From the NCBI RefSeq assembly GCF_000260435.1, contig NZ_BACQ01000047.1:1-64000 (forward strand): a stretch of DNA of 64,000 nucleotides. The letters run 5' to 3'. Source of the stretch: Lacticaseibacillus zeae DSM 20178 = KCTC 3804. Its GTDB lineage: Bacteria > Bacillota > Bacilli > Lactobacillales > Lactobacillaceae. The position numbers were made by a program, and so were the translations under genes. Below the pieces are notes generated by a model. It was not told where the DNA came from. It did no database searches and was given only the letters and a program-made list of their open reading frames with translations. Shown here piece after piece: positions 35,613 through 44,306 of this stretch. How positions within the stretch are numbered: the stretch's first letter is position 1; each line of letters opens with the position of its first letter.

Positions 35613-37166
35613 TCATTCCCACTCAATCGTTGCCGGCGGCTTCGACGTGATATCATACACAACCCGATTAACGTGCTTCACCTCATTAACAATCCGGCTT
35701 GAGATCTCCTGTAACACATCCCAATCGATTCGGGCGAAGTCGGCGGTCATGCCGTCGATGGAGGTGATGGCGCGGATGCCGATGGTGTAGTCGTAGGTTC
35801 GACCGTCGCCCATGACGCCGACGGAACGGAAGCCTGGCAACACCGTAAAGTATTGCCAAATATCCTTATCCAAGCCATGCTTAGCAATTTCTTCACGCAA
35901 AATATAATCGGAATCGCGGACGATTTCTAGCTTGTCTTCGGTAACCTCGCCGATGACGCGGATGCCGAGACCAGGACCCGGGAATGGTTGGCGCCATACT
36001 AGTGCGTGCGGCATGCCGAGTTTTTCGCCGAGTTCGCGGACTTCATCTTTGAAGAGTTTGTTGAGCGGTTCGATGAGTTTGAACTTGAGGTCTTTTGGTA
36101 GGCCGCCGACGTTGTGATGGGACTTGATCGTTTGGGCGGTGTCGGTGCCGGATTCTACGACGTCGGTGTAGAGCGTGCCTTGGGCGAGGAATTCGATGCC
36201 GTTGAGTTTGGCGGCTTCTTCATTGAAGACTTCGATAAAGTCGCGGCCGATGATTTTGCGTTTCTTTTCGGGATCGGTGACGCCTTTTAGATCATTGAGG
36301 AAACGATCCTTGGCATCAACCTTGATGATGTTGAGGCCAAACTTGCCTTTGAGGCTGTCCATGACCTGTTCGGCCTCGCCTTTACGCAGCAGGCCGTGAT
36401 CCACGAAGATGCTGGTCAATTGCTTGCCAATCGCTTTGTGCAGCAGAACGCCGACAACTGAGGAGTCAACCCCGCCGGAGAGGCCGAGCAGAACGCGTTT
36501 GTCGCCGACTTCGGCCCGGATTTTGGCGATTTGTTTGGTGATGAAATCGTCCATGCTCCAGTTGGCTTCGGCGTGGCAGACGTCGAAGGCAAAATGATGC
36601 AGAATTTCATGGCCATACTGGGTGTTTTGCACTTCGGCGTGGAATTGGATGCCGTAGAATTTACGGTCGTCGTCATCCATAGCGCTGATCGGGCAATTAA
36701 CGCTGGTAGCTGTGCTGCGGAAGCCATCTGGCACACGGGTTACCAAGTCGCCGTGGCTCATCCAGACGGTTTGGTCTTTTGGCAGGTCATGGAATAACTT
36801 GGCGCTGTCATCGGTCACTTCAATGTCAGCTTTGCCGTATTCACGGTTGTCGGCCGGTTCAACATCCCCGCCGAGCCGCTGCGCCATCAGCTGCATACCA
36901 TAACAGACGCCCAGAATCGGGATGCCGAGTTTAAAGATGTCTTCGTCAACGCCAAGCGCGCCTTTGTCATACACACTATTCGGACCGCCTGAGAAGATAA
37001 TCCCCTTTGGCGCAATTTCTTTAACTTCTGCCGCCGTGATGGTATGAGGCTTTAATTCAGAGTAGATACCAAATTCCCGGATTCGCCGGGTGATTAACTG
37101 ATTATATTGACTGCCATAATCGAGGACGATGATCTTGTCGTAATCCTTGTTCTGGTCATTTGCCAC
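35613..37166 (-). CDS. guaA: GMP synthase (glutamine-hydrolysing)
   Basis: The 517-residue enzyme converts XMP to GMP using glutamine. It has a class I glutamine amidotransferase domain (nucleophile in GVCYGMQLM, then QFHAE), an ATP-pyrophosphatase domain with the P-loop [10 protein letters not shown] (about residue 227), and the dimerisation domain ending PPATIEWE. I chose GTG 37166: GGGAG lies upstream, and this gives the family's usual N-terminus; ATG 37196 has no site. A consensus-like promoter lies 33-61 bases upstream, with a tandem repeat just before it. Confidence 0.96.
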   Translation of the reverse strand: MANDQNKDYDKIIVLDYGSQYNQLITRRIREFGIYSELKPHTITAAEVKEIAPKGIIFSGGPNSVYDKGALGVDEDIFKLGIPILGVCYGMQLMAQRLGGDVEPADNREYGKADIEVTDDSAKLFHDLPKDQTVWMSHGDLVTRVPDGFRSTATSVNCPISAMDDDDRKFYGIQFHAEVQNTQYGHEILHHFAFDVCHAEANWSMDDFITKQIAKIRAEVGDKRVLLGLSGGVDSSVVGVLLHKAIGKQLTSIFVDHGLLRKGEAEQVMDSLKGKFGLNIIKVDAKDRFLNDLKGVTDPEKKRKIIGRDFIEVFNEEAAKLNGIEFLAQGTLYTDVVESGTDTAQTIKSHHNVGGLPKDLKFKLIEPLNKLFKDEVRELGEKLGMPHALVWRQPFPGPGLGIRVIGEVTEDKLEIVRDSDYILREEIAKHGLDKDIWQYFTVLPGFRSVGVMGDGRTYDYTIGIRAITSIDGMTADFARIDWDVLQEISSRIVNEVKHVNRVVYDITSKPPATIEWE

Positions 37167-37198
37167 AGTCCGCCACACTCCCTTGTTTGAATGCACTA

Positions 37199-37227
37199 AT
37201 TTTACAGAGTTTTCATAAGCTGGTCAA
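37199..37227 (-). promoter_or_regulatory. Probable guaA promoter
   Basis: On the minus strand TTGACC (37222-37227) and TAAAAT (37199-37204) are spaced 17 bases apart. The implied 5' leader is only about 25 bases, so no riboswitch fits between it and guaA. Confidence 0.75.
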
Positions 37228-37229
37228 TC

Positions 37230-37277
37230 GTGAGTGAGAAGCCTCTCATCTAAGTGAGTGAGAAGCCTCTCATCTAA
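37230..37277. repeat. 24-bp tandem repeat next to the guaA promoter
   Basis: Two identical 24-base units (37230-37253, 37254-37277), each containing the near-palindrome GAGAAGCCTCTC, end two bases before the -35 box of guaA. They may be operator sites for a regulator, or a chance duplication. Confidence 0.85.
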
Positions 37278-37369
37278 GAAATTGCGAAGCCGTCGCGTGA
37301 TTGACCGAGTTAATGCCAGATTGTCTGGCAAGTTGTTCCCGATTTTTGAAAAAAGGCATGCGCCCACCG

Positions 37370-38296
37370 TTACCATTTTCGTAATGCGACCTGATCGATT
37401 TTGTGTCCAGTCGTTTTATGCAAAATGATGTCCGCCCGATTTTTAGTGGGCAGGATGTATTCCTTCAGGTTCTTAAGGTTGACATCCCGCCAGACCTTCC
37501 GCGCCATGTCAAAAGCGTCCTTGCGATCCCCGATAGCGTATTGATAGTAATAATTACTCGGATCCGTGAAGGCTGTGTCCAGCAAAATGCCGAATCGCTC
37601 CAGATACCACTGTTCAATCAAGGTCGGATCGGCGTCGACATAGATGGAAAAGTCAAAGTAATCACTGACATAAATCGGTTGCTTGCTTGGCAGCTGCAGG
37701 ACATTGATACCTTCTACAATGAGAATATCCGGCCGGTCGATGACCTCGTACTCGTCAGGAACAATATCGTATATCTGGTGACTGTACTTTGGGGCCCGCA
37801 CCACGCCGCTAGCATTTTTGACGTTGTTCATAAAGTGAATCAGCAGCTGCATATCGTAGCTTTCGGGAAACCCTTTTCGATCCAAAATGCCGCGTCGTTC
37901 TAGTTCGGCATTGGGATAGAGGAAACCATCCGTGGTGATTTGCTGGACGCGCTTGTCTGGATACGCCCGGCTCAGTAACAACTGTAGCAAGCGGGCAGTC
38001 GTGCTTTTTCCGACTGCCACCGAACCGGCGATACCGATAATAAACGGCGTGTGCGGATTGCGCTGCATCCCCAAAAATCGGCTCAAGGTAAACATGTCGC
38101 CTTGGTAATCCTCATAGCGAATATGAATCAGATGGCGCAATGGTGAATAAATGGTTTTAACATCATCAAGACTGATTTCATCGTTCAATGAACGTAACTG
38201 CGCCAGCTCGGCATCGGTTACGCTGGTAAAATTTTGCGAGTGGAACTGGGACCATTCTGCCCGATCAAACTTATAGAAATTCATTTCGGATTGCAT
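37370..38296 (-). CDS. coaA: Pantothenate kinase, type I
   Basis: The 308-residue enzyme phosphorylates pantothenate, the first step of coenzyme A synthesis. The P-loop [18 protein letters not shown] (about residue 94), TTDGFLYPN and KGFPESYD are typical of bacterial CoaA. AAGGA lies about 11 bases before ATG 38296. It appears monocistronic upstream of guaA. Confidence 0.96.
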   Translation of the reverse strand: MQSEMNFYKFDRAEWSQFHSQNFTSVTDAELAQLRSLNDEISLDDVKTIYSPLRHLIHIRYEDYQGDMFTLSRFLGMQRNPHTPFIIGIAGSVAVGKSTTARLLQLLLSRAYPDKRVQQITTDGFLYPNAELERRGILDRKGFPESYDMQLLIHFMNNVKNASGVVRAPKYSHQIYDIVPDEYEVIDRPDILIVEGINVLQLPSKQPIYVSDYFDFSIYVDADPTLIEQWYLERFGILLDTAFTDPSNYYYQYAIGDRKDAFDMARKVWRDVNLKNLKEYILPTKNRADIILHKTTGHKIDQVALRKW

Positions 38297-38489
38297 AACT
38301 TACCGTGTCCTTGCGTTTAATGCTTTCATTTTAGCATAGAAACGGCCGGTTATTTCGGCCAATCGATTTTGCTTGACAGCCGGGAAAAGGTTGCCCACAA
38401 TTAAAGCAATTAGTTCATGTTGCGTGCCATCATGAACTCCCCGGATTCTGAACGCGCCGGCTCACGCTCACTACTATCGGAGGGTTGCT

Positions 38490-38837
38490 ATGTTTGAATT
38501 TCTTTCCATTATTCTGGAACCGATACTCGAGATCATTTTCATACCGATTTTTTGGCCGGAATTCGATCTTGAATCATCGCCTAAGTTTAACTGGCTGCGC
38601 CTTTTGCTAACACTTGCAGTTAGTCTGTTCCTTGCTGGCGCTGGCGTTTGGCTCTTACTGCACCTACTGACAGACTCGCCCGATTCAATGGTGGCATTGT
38701 TTGGAGGCTTGTTACTCCTGGCATCGGGCGGTGTCCCAGCTGGCCGTGCAGTCATTGATTTTATCGACTATCGTAGAACCATGCGTCGCCAACGACTTGC
38801 TAAAACCGAAGCCGAAAAACCTTATCAGGAACTTTAA
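38490..38837 (+). CDS. Small membrane protein
   Basis: The 115-residue protein has about three hydrophobic segments (residues 5-20, 34-58 and 65-85) and a basic C-terminal tail (RRTMRRQRLAK). CGGAGGG precedes ATG 38490. The following gene encodes a protein with a similar layout, and the two may be diverged duplicates. No family is recognised. Confidence 0.75.
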   Translation: MFEFLSIILEPILEIIFIPIFWPEFDLESSPKFNWLRLLLTLAVSLFLAGAGVWLLLHLLTDSPDSMVALFGGLLLLASGGVPAGRAVIDFIDYRRTMRRQRLAKTEAEKPYQEL

Positions 38838-38873
38838 TTGGCTGAATGCTTAACATTAAGGAGACACCAACCA

Positions 38874-39164
38874 ATGCGTCAAATCATTAGCTTTGTCGCT
38901 TCCATCTTGTTTATGTTCTTTCTCTTCCCTGGCTTCAAACATCACCCGCGTCCGATTTGGTACTGGGTATGGTATTTGTCTCTGGCAATCGTCTGCATCG
39001 GGGTCACCGGATTCGGCGTTTGGATGCTTATTGCCGCCAAATTCAGGGTCAAATATAGCATGTTGGTTTTAATGGGCATTCTTATGATCGCCCTCATGCC
39101 AAGCGCGCTGATCCGTGCGACGCTCTTGTTTCGCGCCTATCGCAAGCGTATCCGCCAACAATAA
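38874..39164 (+). CDS. Small membrane protein
   Basis: The 96-residue protein has about three membrane segments (residues 3-20, 28-52 and 58-82) and a basic tail (RAYRKRIRQQ). I chose ATG 38874, ten bases after AAGGAG; an earlier in-frame start lacks a site. It follows the previous small membrane gene by 36 bases and is probably cotranscribed. Function unknown. Confidence 0.75.
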   Translation: MRQIISFVASILFMFFLFPGFKHHPRPIWYWVWYLSLAIVCIGVTGFGVWMLIAAKFRVKYSMLVLMGILMIALMPSALIRATLLFRAYRKRIRQQ

Positions 39165-39235
39165 CCGACCTAACACCCATGCTTCATGCTTTTGCAGGCC
39201 ACAACCCGCAGCAATTCATTTAAGTCTAAAGCCAA

Positions 39236-39269
39236 ACAAAAAAGCGCCCGAACCCGAGCGCTTTTTTTG
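39236..39269. terminator. Bidirectional terminator
   Basis: AAAAAAGCGC and GCGCTTTTTTT with a short GC-rich loop lie between the converging small membrane gene and pepD. Confidence 0.85.
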
Positions 39270-39279
39270 CTGCCAATCA

Positions 39280-40689
39280 TTAATCATGCAAAGTAAACTG
39301 CAACTTCATCTTCGGCGCTGCAGCTGCGACCATTTGTCCCAGCAGCTCGTTGCTGTTGGCCATGGCCAAGTCAGCTATCTGTTCGTTAGCAGTGGTCAGG
39401 TGCTCGCGGATATTTTTGGCATCTTGAACTGCCTTATCGGTTTGCAGTTGCAGATGGCGGCAAGCCGCAACAGTCTTTTGTTCAAAGACGTCTTCCTGAT
39501 CCTTGAACAAGGAGAAGTCGTAATCGCCGAACGTTGCGAGCAGGTTGCTCAGCCAGTACATTTTGGAAACATCAAAGTGATCGCCGGTGTCGCGATAAGC
39601 AGCCGGTGTGTCATTCACGTTGGCATAAAACGGCACAACGGCATTGAAGGTATTAGGGCCAAATGCGAGCCAGTGAATGCCGGCGACTGCAGCTGGCACA
39701 TCATTGCGAATTTGCAAAATGTGGAGTTCCTGATTGCGGTTAATACCGATTGGCCGATACAGCTTTTTCTGCGCCGGCGTACCAGTCGTGCCGTAAACAT
39801 CGTACGGCGTGTTTTCGTAATGTGAGCTCTCGACAAACTTCACATCCTCGATGCTGATCTTTTTGGAGGTGCGGCAAATGAAAGGTAGGTCCTGATCAAT
39901 CGGGGTGGTGTCGAATTCCGGATTGAAGTATTTTTGGCCGTACCATGCCCGCGGGTTGTTGTAGCGGGTGTCCTTGATGGTGGCTGAGCCGAAAATGTGC
40001 CGCAGATTATAGCCGTCTGCATCCGGATTAAGGTGATATGTCTCGATCAAGTCACGTAAATCCGCGCTGCTCATCGTGTCATCGCTGGTAAAATCAAAAT
40101 CGGTGATGTTGAACCGGTTCGGGGCGATCACGTAAGCATCGTCCGGAATCCGGATTGCTGCCCAGTGATGGCCACCGATGCTTTCGAAGTACCAGACTTC
40201 ATCCTTGTCAGCAAACGCAATACCATTGCTTTCATAAGTGCCATATTGTTGAAGGAGACTCCCCAACCGCTGAACGCCTTCACGTGCGCTATGAATGTAA
40301 GGCAACACGATGGTCGGCATATCTTCTTCGCCAATTCCGGCCGGCACCAGCGGATCAACGCCTAAAATCCGGCTGTTGGTCGTGATCGTCTCAGTTGACG
40401 TCATCGCCACATTTTCGCTATTAATCCCAGCCGCAGCCCAAATACCATGGCCGTCTTCGGCTTCCGGCGTGGATGTGTAGCCCAACGGATCAGCAGGCAG
40501 GTCAATCGAAAATTTACTGAGCACAGAATGATACTGACGCGGCTGATCTTCAGGTTTAACATAGACAAACTTTTGCGGATGCAACGGTGATTCGCCGTCT
40601 TCGTTACGCGCAATGATCGTCGAGCCGTCAATCGAAGCCTTTTTACCTACTAACACCGTGGTACACGAGCCGACATAACGTTTTGCCAA
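39280..40689 (-). CDS. pepD: Dipeptidase, peptidase family C69
   Basis: The 469-residue enzyme belongs to the Ntn-hydrolase dipeptidases of lactobacilli. The nucleophile Cys is near the N-terminus ([11 protein letters not shown]), followed by [10 protein letters not shown] and the family stretch [30 protein letters not shown] read the start as TTG 40689, because AAGGA lies eight bases before it and the Cys must lie close to the N-terminus; the longer reading from 40782 has no site. It cleaves dipeptides inside the cell, fitting with the peptide importer and PepI. Confidence 0.93.
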   Translation of the reverse strand: MAKRYVGSCTTVLVGKKASIDGSTIIARNEDGESPLHPQKFVYVKPEDQPRQYHSVLSKFSIDLPADPLGYTSTPEAEDGHGIWAAAGINSENVAMTSTETITTNSRILGVDPLVPAGIGEEDMPTIVLPYIHSAREGVQRLGSLLQQYGTYESNGIAFADKDEVWYFESIGGHHWAAIRIPDDAYVIAPNRFNITDFDFTSDDTMSSADLRDLIETYHLNPDADGYNLRHIFGSATIKDTRYNNPRAWYGQKYFNPEFDTTPIDQDLPFICRTSKKISIEDVKFVESSHYENTPYDVYGTTGTPAQKKLYRPIGINRNQELHILQIRNDVPAAVAGIHWLAFGPNTFNAVVPFYANVNDTPAAYRDTGDHFDVSKMYWLSNLLATFGDYDFSLFKDQEDVFEQKTVAACRHLQLQTDKAVQDAKNIREHLTTANEQIADLAMANSNELLGQMVAAAAPKMKLQFTLHD

Positions 40690-40948
40690 AATAATCGTCC
40701 TTCTTTCAAAATAGTCTCGCCTGCACAACGCCAACAAGCTTGATTTAAAGTTAACTTTACCGCGCAAAAATGTGTTTGCCAATAGTTGGCGGGAAACCTA
40801 GGTAAACAAAATCGCCGGTTTGAGATGATTGCTCTCATGACAGGCGATTAATATTTGACTTAAATTTATTTTCAAGAAAGTGCAACATGGTTCTTGTTTG
40901 TCTGGCGTAACGTCATGTATCCGATAGTCGCGGAACCAAAAAAATCTA

Positions 40949-41141
40949 GTGCCAAGGCGGAGCAATCGGAGGCGGTTTGGGGCTCAGCAGTGGAATTGTT
41001 GTTGGTGGAGCGGTTTTTGCTCCGCCTACAACAAGGCCGAGCTTAGAGACTCTGCCGGGCTTGCAGAGGCTCTAAGTCGTGCCCTCCGCTCTAGCTTCGC
41101 GTCGCCAGCCCCAAACCGCCGGAGATTGCGGAGTTTGGCAC
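40949..41141 (-). repeat. Dispersed structured repeat, copy A
   Basis: Read on the minus strand this 193-base element begins GTGCCAAACTCCGCAATC and ends GATTGCTCCGCCTTGGCAC, like copies B and C. The ends pair (GGCGGTTTGGGGCT with AGCCCCAAACCGCC) and the middle has two hairpins, CTTAGAGCCTCTGC/GCAGAGTCTCTAAG and TTGTTGTAGGCGGAGC/GCTCCACCAACAACAA. It lies 25 bases after the thioesterase stop and ends in a T7 run. No ORF fits inside. Confidence 0.88.
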
Positions 41142-41165
41142 GGCGGAATTATCCATTCTGTCAAA

Positions 41166-41642
41166 CTAATCCAACGGCACCTCGCCAAAGCTGGCGTTAA
41201 TCTTGCGATAATCCGCACGCCGCTCCTCATAGCCGGCTAACAACCGCTTTTCGAAATCCGATTCTGCTTCAAGCGCAGGCAGCGGGCCATCTTCTTTGTG
41301 GCGCGCCACAAACGTTGCAAAGGCCGTGCCGACTTGAAACCGTTCACCGGTCGCCAGATGCTCGCCAATTAAATGAATAAACACTTCCAAGGACCGGTGA
41401 CCCACGCCGCTGACCATACATTTGATGATCAGCGCATCCCCTAAAGTGACCAGCGCATCCAACCGCACCATGTCAAGCGAACCAGTCGCCAGCCCACGAC
41501 GGCCTAGTCGCTGCGCTGCAATCGAACTGACATCGTCAATCCAGGTAAAAATCTGGCCGCCGAATAGTGTCTTGTGGGCATTTAACATCCCAGGAAAGAC
41601 CCGATAACTCGAAACCGCCAAAGTGTCACGCATTTTAACCAT
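41166..41642 (-). CDS. Acyl-CoA thioesterase, hotdog fold
   Basis: The 158-residue protein resembles YciA/BFIT-type thioesterases: the N-terminal HKTLFGGQIFTWIDDVSSIAA carries the conserved Gly-Gly and Asp of the active site. It probably hydrolyses acyl-CoA to free acid. ATG 41642 lies five bases after the helD stop, with a G8 tract upstream acting as ribosome-binding site. It is probably cotranscribed with helD, and repeat copy A follows its stop. Confidence 0.85.
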   Translation of the reverse strand: MVKMRDTLAVSSYRVFPGMLNAHKTLFGGQIFTWIDDVSSIAAQRLGRRGLATGSLDMVRLDALVTLGDALIIKCMVSGVGHRSLEVFIHLIGEHLATGERFQVGTAFATFVARHKEDGPLPALEAESDFEKRLLAGYEERRADYRKINASFGEVPLD

Positions 41643-41647
41643 CAACT

Positions 41648-43942
41648 TTACCCCCCCCGCTCGTACAGATCTGCCGGAACCTTATCCAACAACGGTGTTA
41701 CATCCGGGCTGGCAAGCATCGTCAGCTGGTGCATGGCCCGTGACGCGACCGTGTACAATAATTCCCGCTCGTCTTCTTCGTGGTAGTTTGCCGCGTTGAC
41801 CTGCCACAGAACAACGGCATCGAATTCAAGCCCCTTAGCCAGAAAGCTCGGTACCACAATCACACCGGCCGCTAACCGCTGATTTTCGGACTTGATGAGC
41901 GTCACCTTAATGCCCGCCGCTTTCATCTGCTCGTAAATCGCCTCGGCATCCTCAAGCGTCTTGGCGATCACCGCGGTTGTCTGCTTGGCTTCATTGTTCA
42001 CTTTTAGCTGCGCCTCAAGCGCCGTCATCAGTCCCGCTTCATCAGGCCGCACGACCAACTTAGGCAGCGGTCCTTGGCGGTTAAAGGCCACGATTTTCTG
42101 CCCCGAGGTCAAAATGGCTTTGGTGAAGTCCGTCACCTGCTTGGTTGACCGATAACTTTGCGTCAATTGCACGACCCGGGTCTTCTCCGGATCAAACAAC
42201 TTGCTGGTTTCGTTGATCAGTGTTCGCGAGTCATCCTTGGTGAAAATGGCCTGATTCAGATCGCCTAACAACGTAAACTTGGCCCGCGGGAAGCTATCCT
42301 TGAGATAAGCCAACTGATACGGCGTGTAATCCTGAATTTCATCGACAAACACATACCGCATCTCGCGTTCGCCATGCCGGCCGGTGATCAGGTCATAAAG
42401 ATGCAGGTACGGCGTTGCATCAGCCATTGGCAACTGCCGCTGCTTGAACACGTCGATGAAATGATCGACTTCCGCCTGCCATTCATCCTCAGAAATGCCT
42501 TCTGCCGCTAAATCATAAATCGCCGGTACTTCTCGCAAAAAGCTGACGTACTGGCCGCGAATGTTGATGAACCGATTCCGGACAATATCCTGCTGAATCT
42601 CGTCAAAGCCCTTCATGACTAACTGTCTCGCAAAGAAGCGATATTCATCATCGCTATTTTTAAATTCTTTCGGGCCGTCTTGTTGCATCGAACGAATCGT
42701 TTCGTCGCTTAAATTCTGTACCGCTTCTTGAACCCATTGCGCTTTTGTTTCGGATTCGATTTTACGATTCAGCATTTTGATCAGCCGCTCTTTGGTGGCG
42801 TTCAGGCGGTTGCCCATATGATAATTTTCGTTGTAACTATAAAAGATCTCGCGGATTCGCTTACGGGAAAAGAACACTTCGCCGCGGAAGCGAATATCCC
42901 GGAAACGCAAGCCGGAACGTTCCAGGCTGGTGGCGTATGTTTTGGCCGCATTGAAGAAATCCAGGCTACCTTTGACGCGGGCGATTTTCTTTTGCACCGG
43001 CGTCAATTGTTGCTCGAACTGGGAAAAGAGATTTTGGACGTCAATGTGCGGCAGCCGACGTGTGACGTATTGGTAGTAAGTGAACTGCACCATGTTCTGC
43101 TCACCTAATTCCGGCAACACATTGCTGATGTAGTCGGAAAAAAGCTGGTTCGGGCTAAACATAATCACCTGGCTGCTGGTCAGATTGCCGCGGTACCGAT
43201 AAAGCAGATACGCGACCCGCTGCAAAACGGCGCTGGTTTTACCAGAACCGGCAGCACCTTGCACAAACAGCAGATCGGCTTTAGTGTCACGGATGATCTG
43301 GTTTTGTTCGCGCTGAATGGTTGTGACGATGGTCTTCATCTGCGTATCGGACTTCTCGCCCAACACTTCCAGCAACATTTGATCGCCGATGGTCTCAGTG
43401 GTATCAAACATGGTCTGAATCTGACCGTTTTTAATCACAAATTGCCGTTTCAAAGAGACATTGACTTGTTGCGGCCCGTCCGGCGTTTGGTAAGTGACCT
43501 TGCCCAAACCGCCATCATAGTAGATGGAACTGATCGGCGCCCGCCAGTCATAAATGAGAAACTTGCCAGCCTCATTGGTAAATGAACCAAGGCCAATGTA
43601 GATTGTTTCCGGCTTTTCCTGGCCTTCCTGAAAATCAATCCGGGCAAAGTACGGATTGCCCAACAATCGTTTGACAGTTGCAAGTTGCTGAGCGCTTTGC
43701 TTCCATGCATTGGTGCGCTCATCAAGCACGCGTTGCTGTTGTTGGATCGAAGCAGCCGTTTCAATGGTTTCCGCGTCATTACTGAAGTTGAGGGAAAAAT
43801 CATTGAAGAAGTTGTCGCTAATGCTTTTCTCTTCAGTCTTGGTCTTGGCCATCTCGTTTGAAAGCCGAACCTCAGCACCGGAGAGCTCCTTCATGATGCC
43901 ATCTAAATGTTGCTGCTCTTTAGCCTGCTCATTCTCGACCAC
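41648..43942 (-). CDS. helD: HelD-like UvrD/Rep family helicase
   Basis: The 764-residue protein has an N-terminal coiled coil (about 1-100) and a split SF1 helicase domain with Walker A GAAGSGKTSAVLQR (about residue 232) and Walker B FVDEIQDYTPYQ (about 530), then motifs QSYRST and a C-terminal helicase part. The coiled coil and the gapped architecture match HelD, which binds RNA polymerase and releases it from stalled complexes in Gram-positive bacteria. GTG 43942 has AAGGAG eight bases upstream. The last codons run through a G8 tract. Confidence 0.88.
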   Translation of the reverse strand: MVENEQAKEQQHLDGIMKELSGAEVRLSNEMAKTKTEEKSISDNFFNDFSLNFSNDAETIETAASIQQQQRVLDERTNAWKQSAQQLATVKRLLGNPYFARIDFQEGQEKPETIYIGLGSFTNEAGKFLIYDWRAPISSIYYDGGLGKVTYQTPDGPQQVNVSLKRQFVIKNGQIQTMFDTTETIGDQMLLEVLGEKSDTQMKTIVTTIQREQNQIIRDTKADLLFVQGAAGSGKTSAVLQRVAYLLYRYRGNLTSSQVIMFSPNQLFSDYISNVLPELGEQNMVQFTYYQYVTRRLPHIDVQNLFSQFEQQLTPVQKKIARVKGSLDFFNAAKTYATSLERSGLRFRDIRFRGEVFFSRKRIREIFYSYNENYHMGNRLNATKERLIKMLNRKIESETKAQWVQEAVQNLSDETIRSMQQDGPKEFKNSDDEYRFFARQLVMKGFDEIQQDIVRNRFINIRGQYVSFLREVPAIYDLAAEGISEDEWQAEVDHFIDVFKQRQLPMADATPYLHLYDLITGRHGEREMRYVFVDEIQDYTPYQLAYLKDSFPRAKFTLLGDLNQAIFTKDDSRTLINETSKLFDPEKTRVVQLTQSYRSTKQVTDFTKAILTSGQKIVAFNRQGPLPKLVVRPDEAGLMTALEAQLKVNNEAKQTTAVIAKTLEDAEAIYEQMKAAGIKVTLIKSENQRLAAGVIVVPSFLAKGLEFDAVVLWQVNAANYHEEDERELLYTVASRAMHQLTMLASPDVTPLLDKVPADLYERGG

Positions 43943-44037
43943 GCCATCATCTCCTTAACGGTTATCAAATAATCGTTATAACATCTTATCACTTATGAGC
44001 CTGCGCCGCAAAAGCGACATTCACCTAATATCAGGTT

Positions 44038-44235
44038 TTATTTTAACTTTCCGCGCAACAACGGCGTCCATGCTTCGAGCACATACCCTACTGCCAGGCC
44101 GATGGCGACGCCTAGTAAAATGCGTTTGAACGGCAGGCTGATTAATAGGCCAATTAAAACACAAGTCCCGACAATGACCGCGCGGCGATTGAAGAATGAT
44201 TTTCCTTGACGCGGTGGCTTTTGATTTTGTATCAT
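44038..44235 (-). CDS. Small membrane protein
   Basis: The 65-residue product has two hydrophobic stretches (about 20-37 and 40-55) and a basic, Pro-containing N-terminus. ATG 44235 follows AAAGGA by six bases; the other ATGs just upstream overlap this site. It is divergent from the antiporter gene and lies 95 bases upstream of helD. No function is known. Confidence 0.68.
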   Translation of the reverse strand: MIQNQKPPRQGKSFFNRRAVIVGTCVLIGLLISLPFKRILLGVAIGLAVGYVLEAWTPLLRGKLK

Positions 44236-44306
44236 ACGCATTCCTTTCATTTATTCACACTTTTCGTTACGATTGACTCATCCATTATCGCTGATCGGAG
44301 GTCATT

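Noticed and set aside
37230-37277. CRISPR array
   Set aside because: The two 24-base units are directly adjacent with no spacer, there are only two, and no cas genes are in the window.
37167-37369. Purine riboswitch before guaA
   Set aside because: The likely promoter leaves a leader of only about 25 bases, and no riboswitch core is visible upstream.
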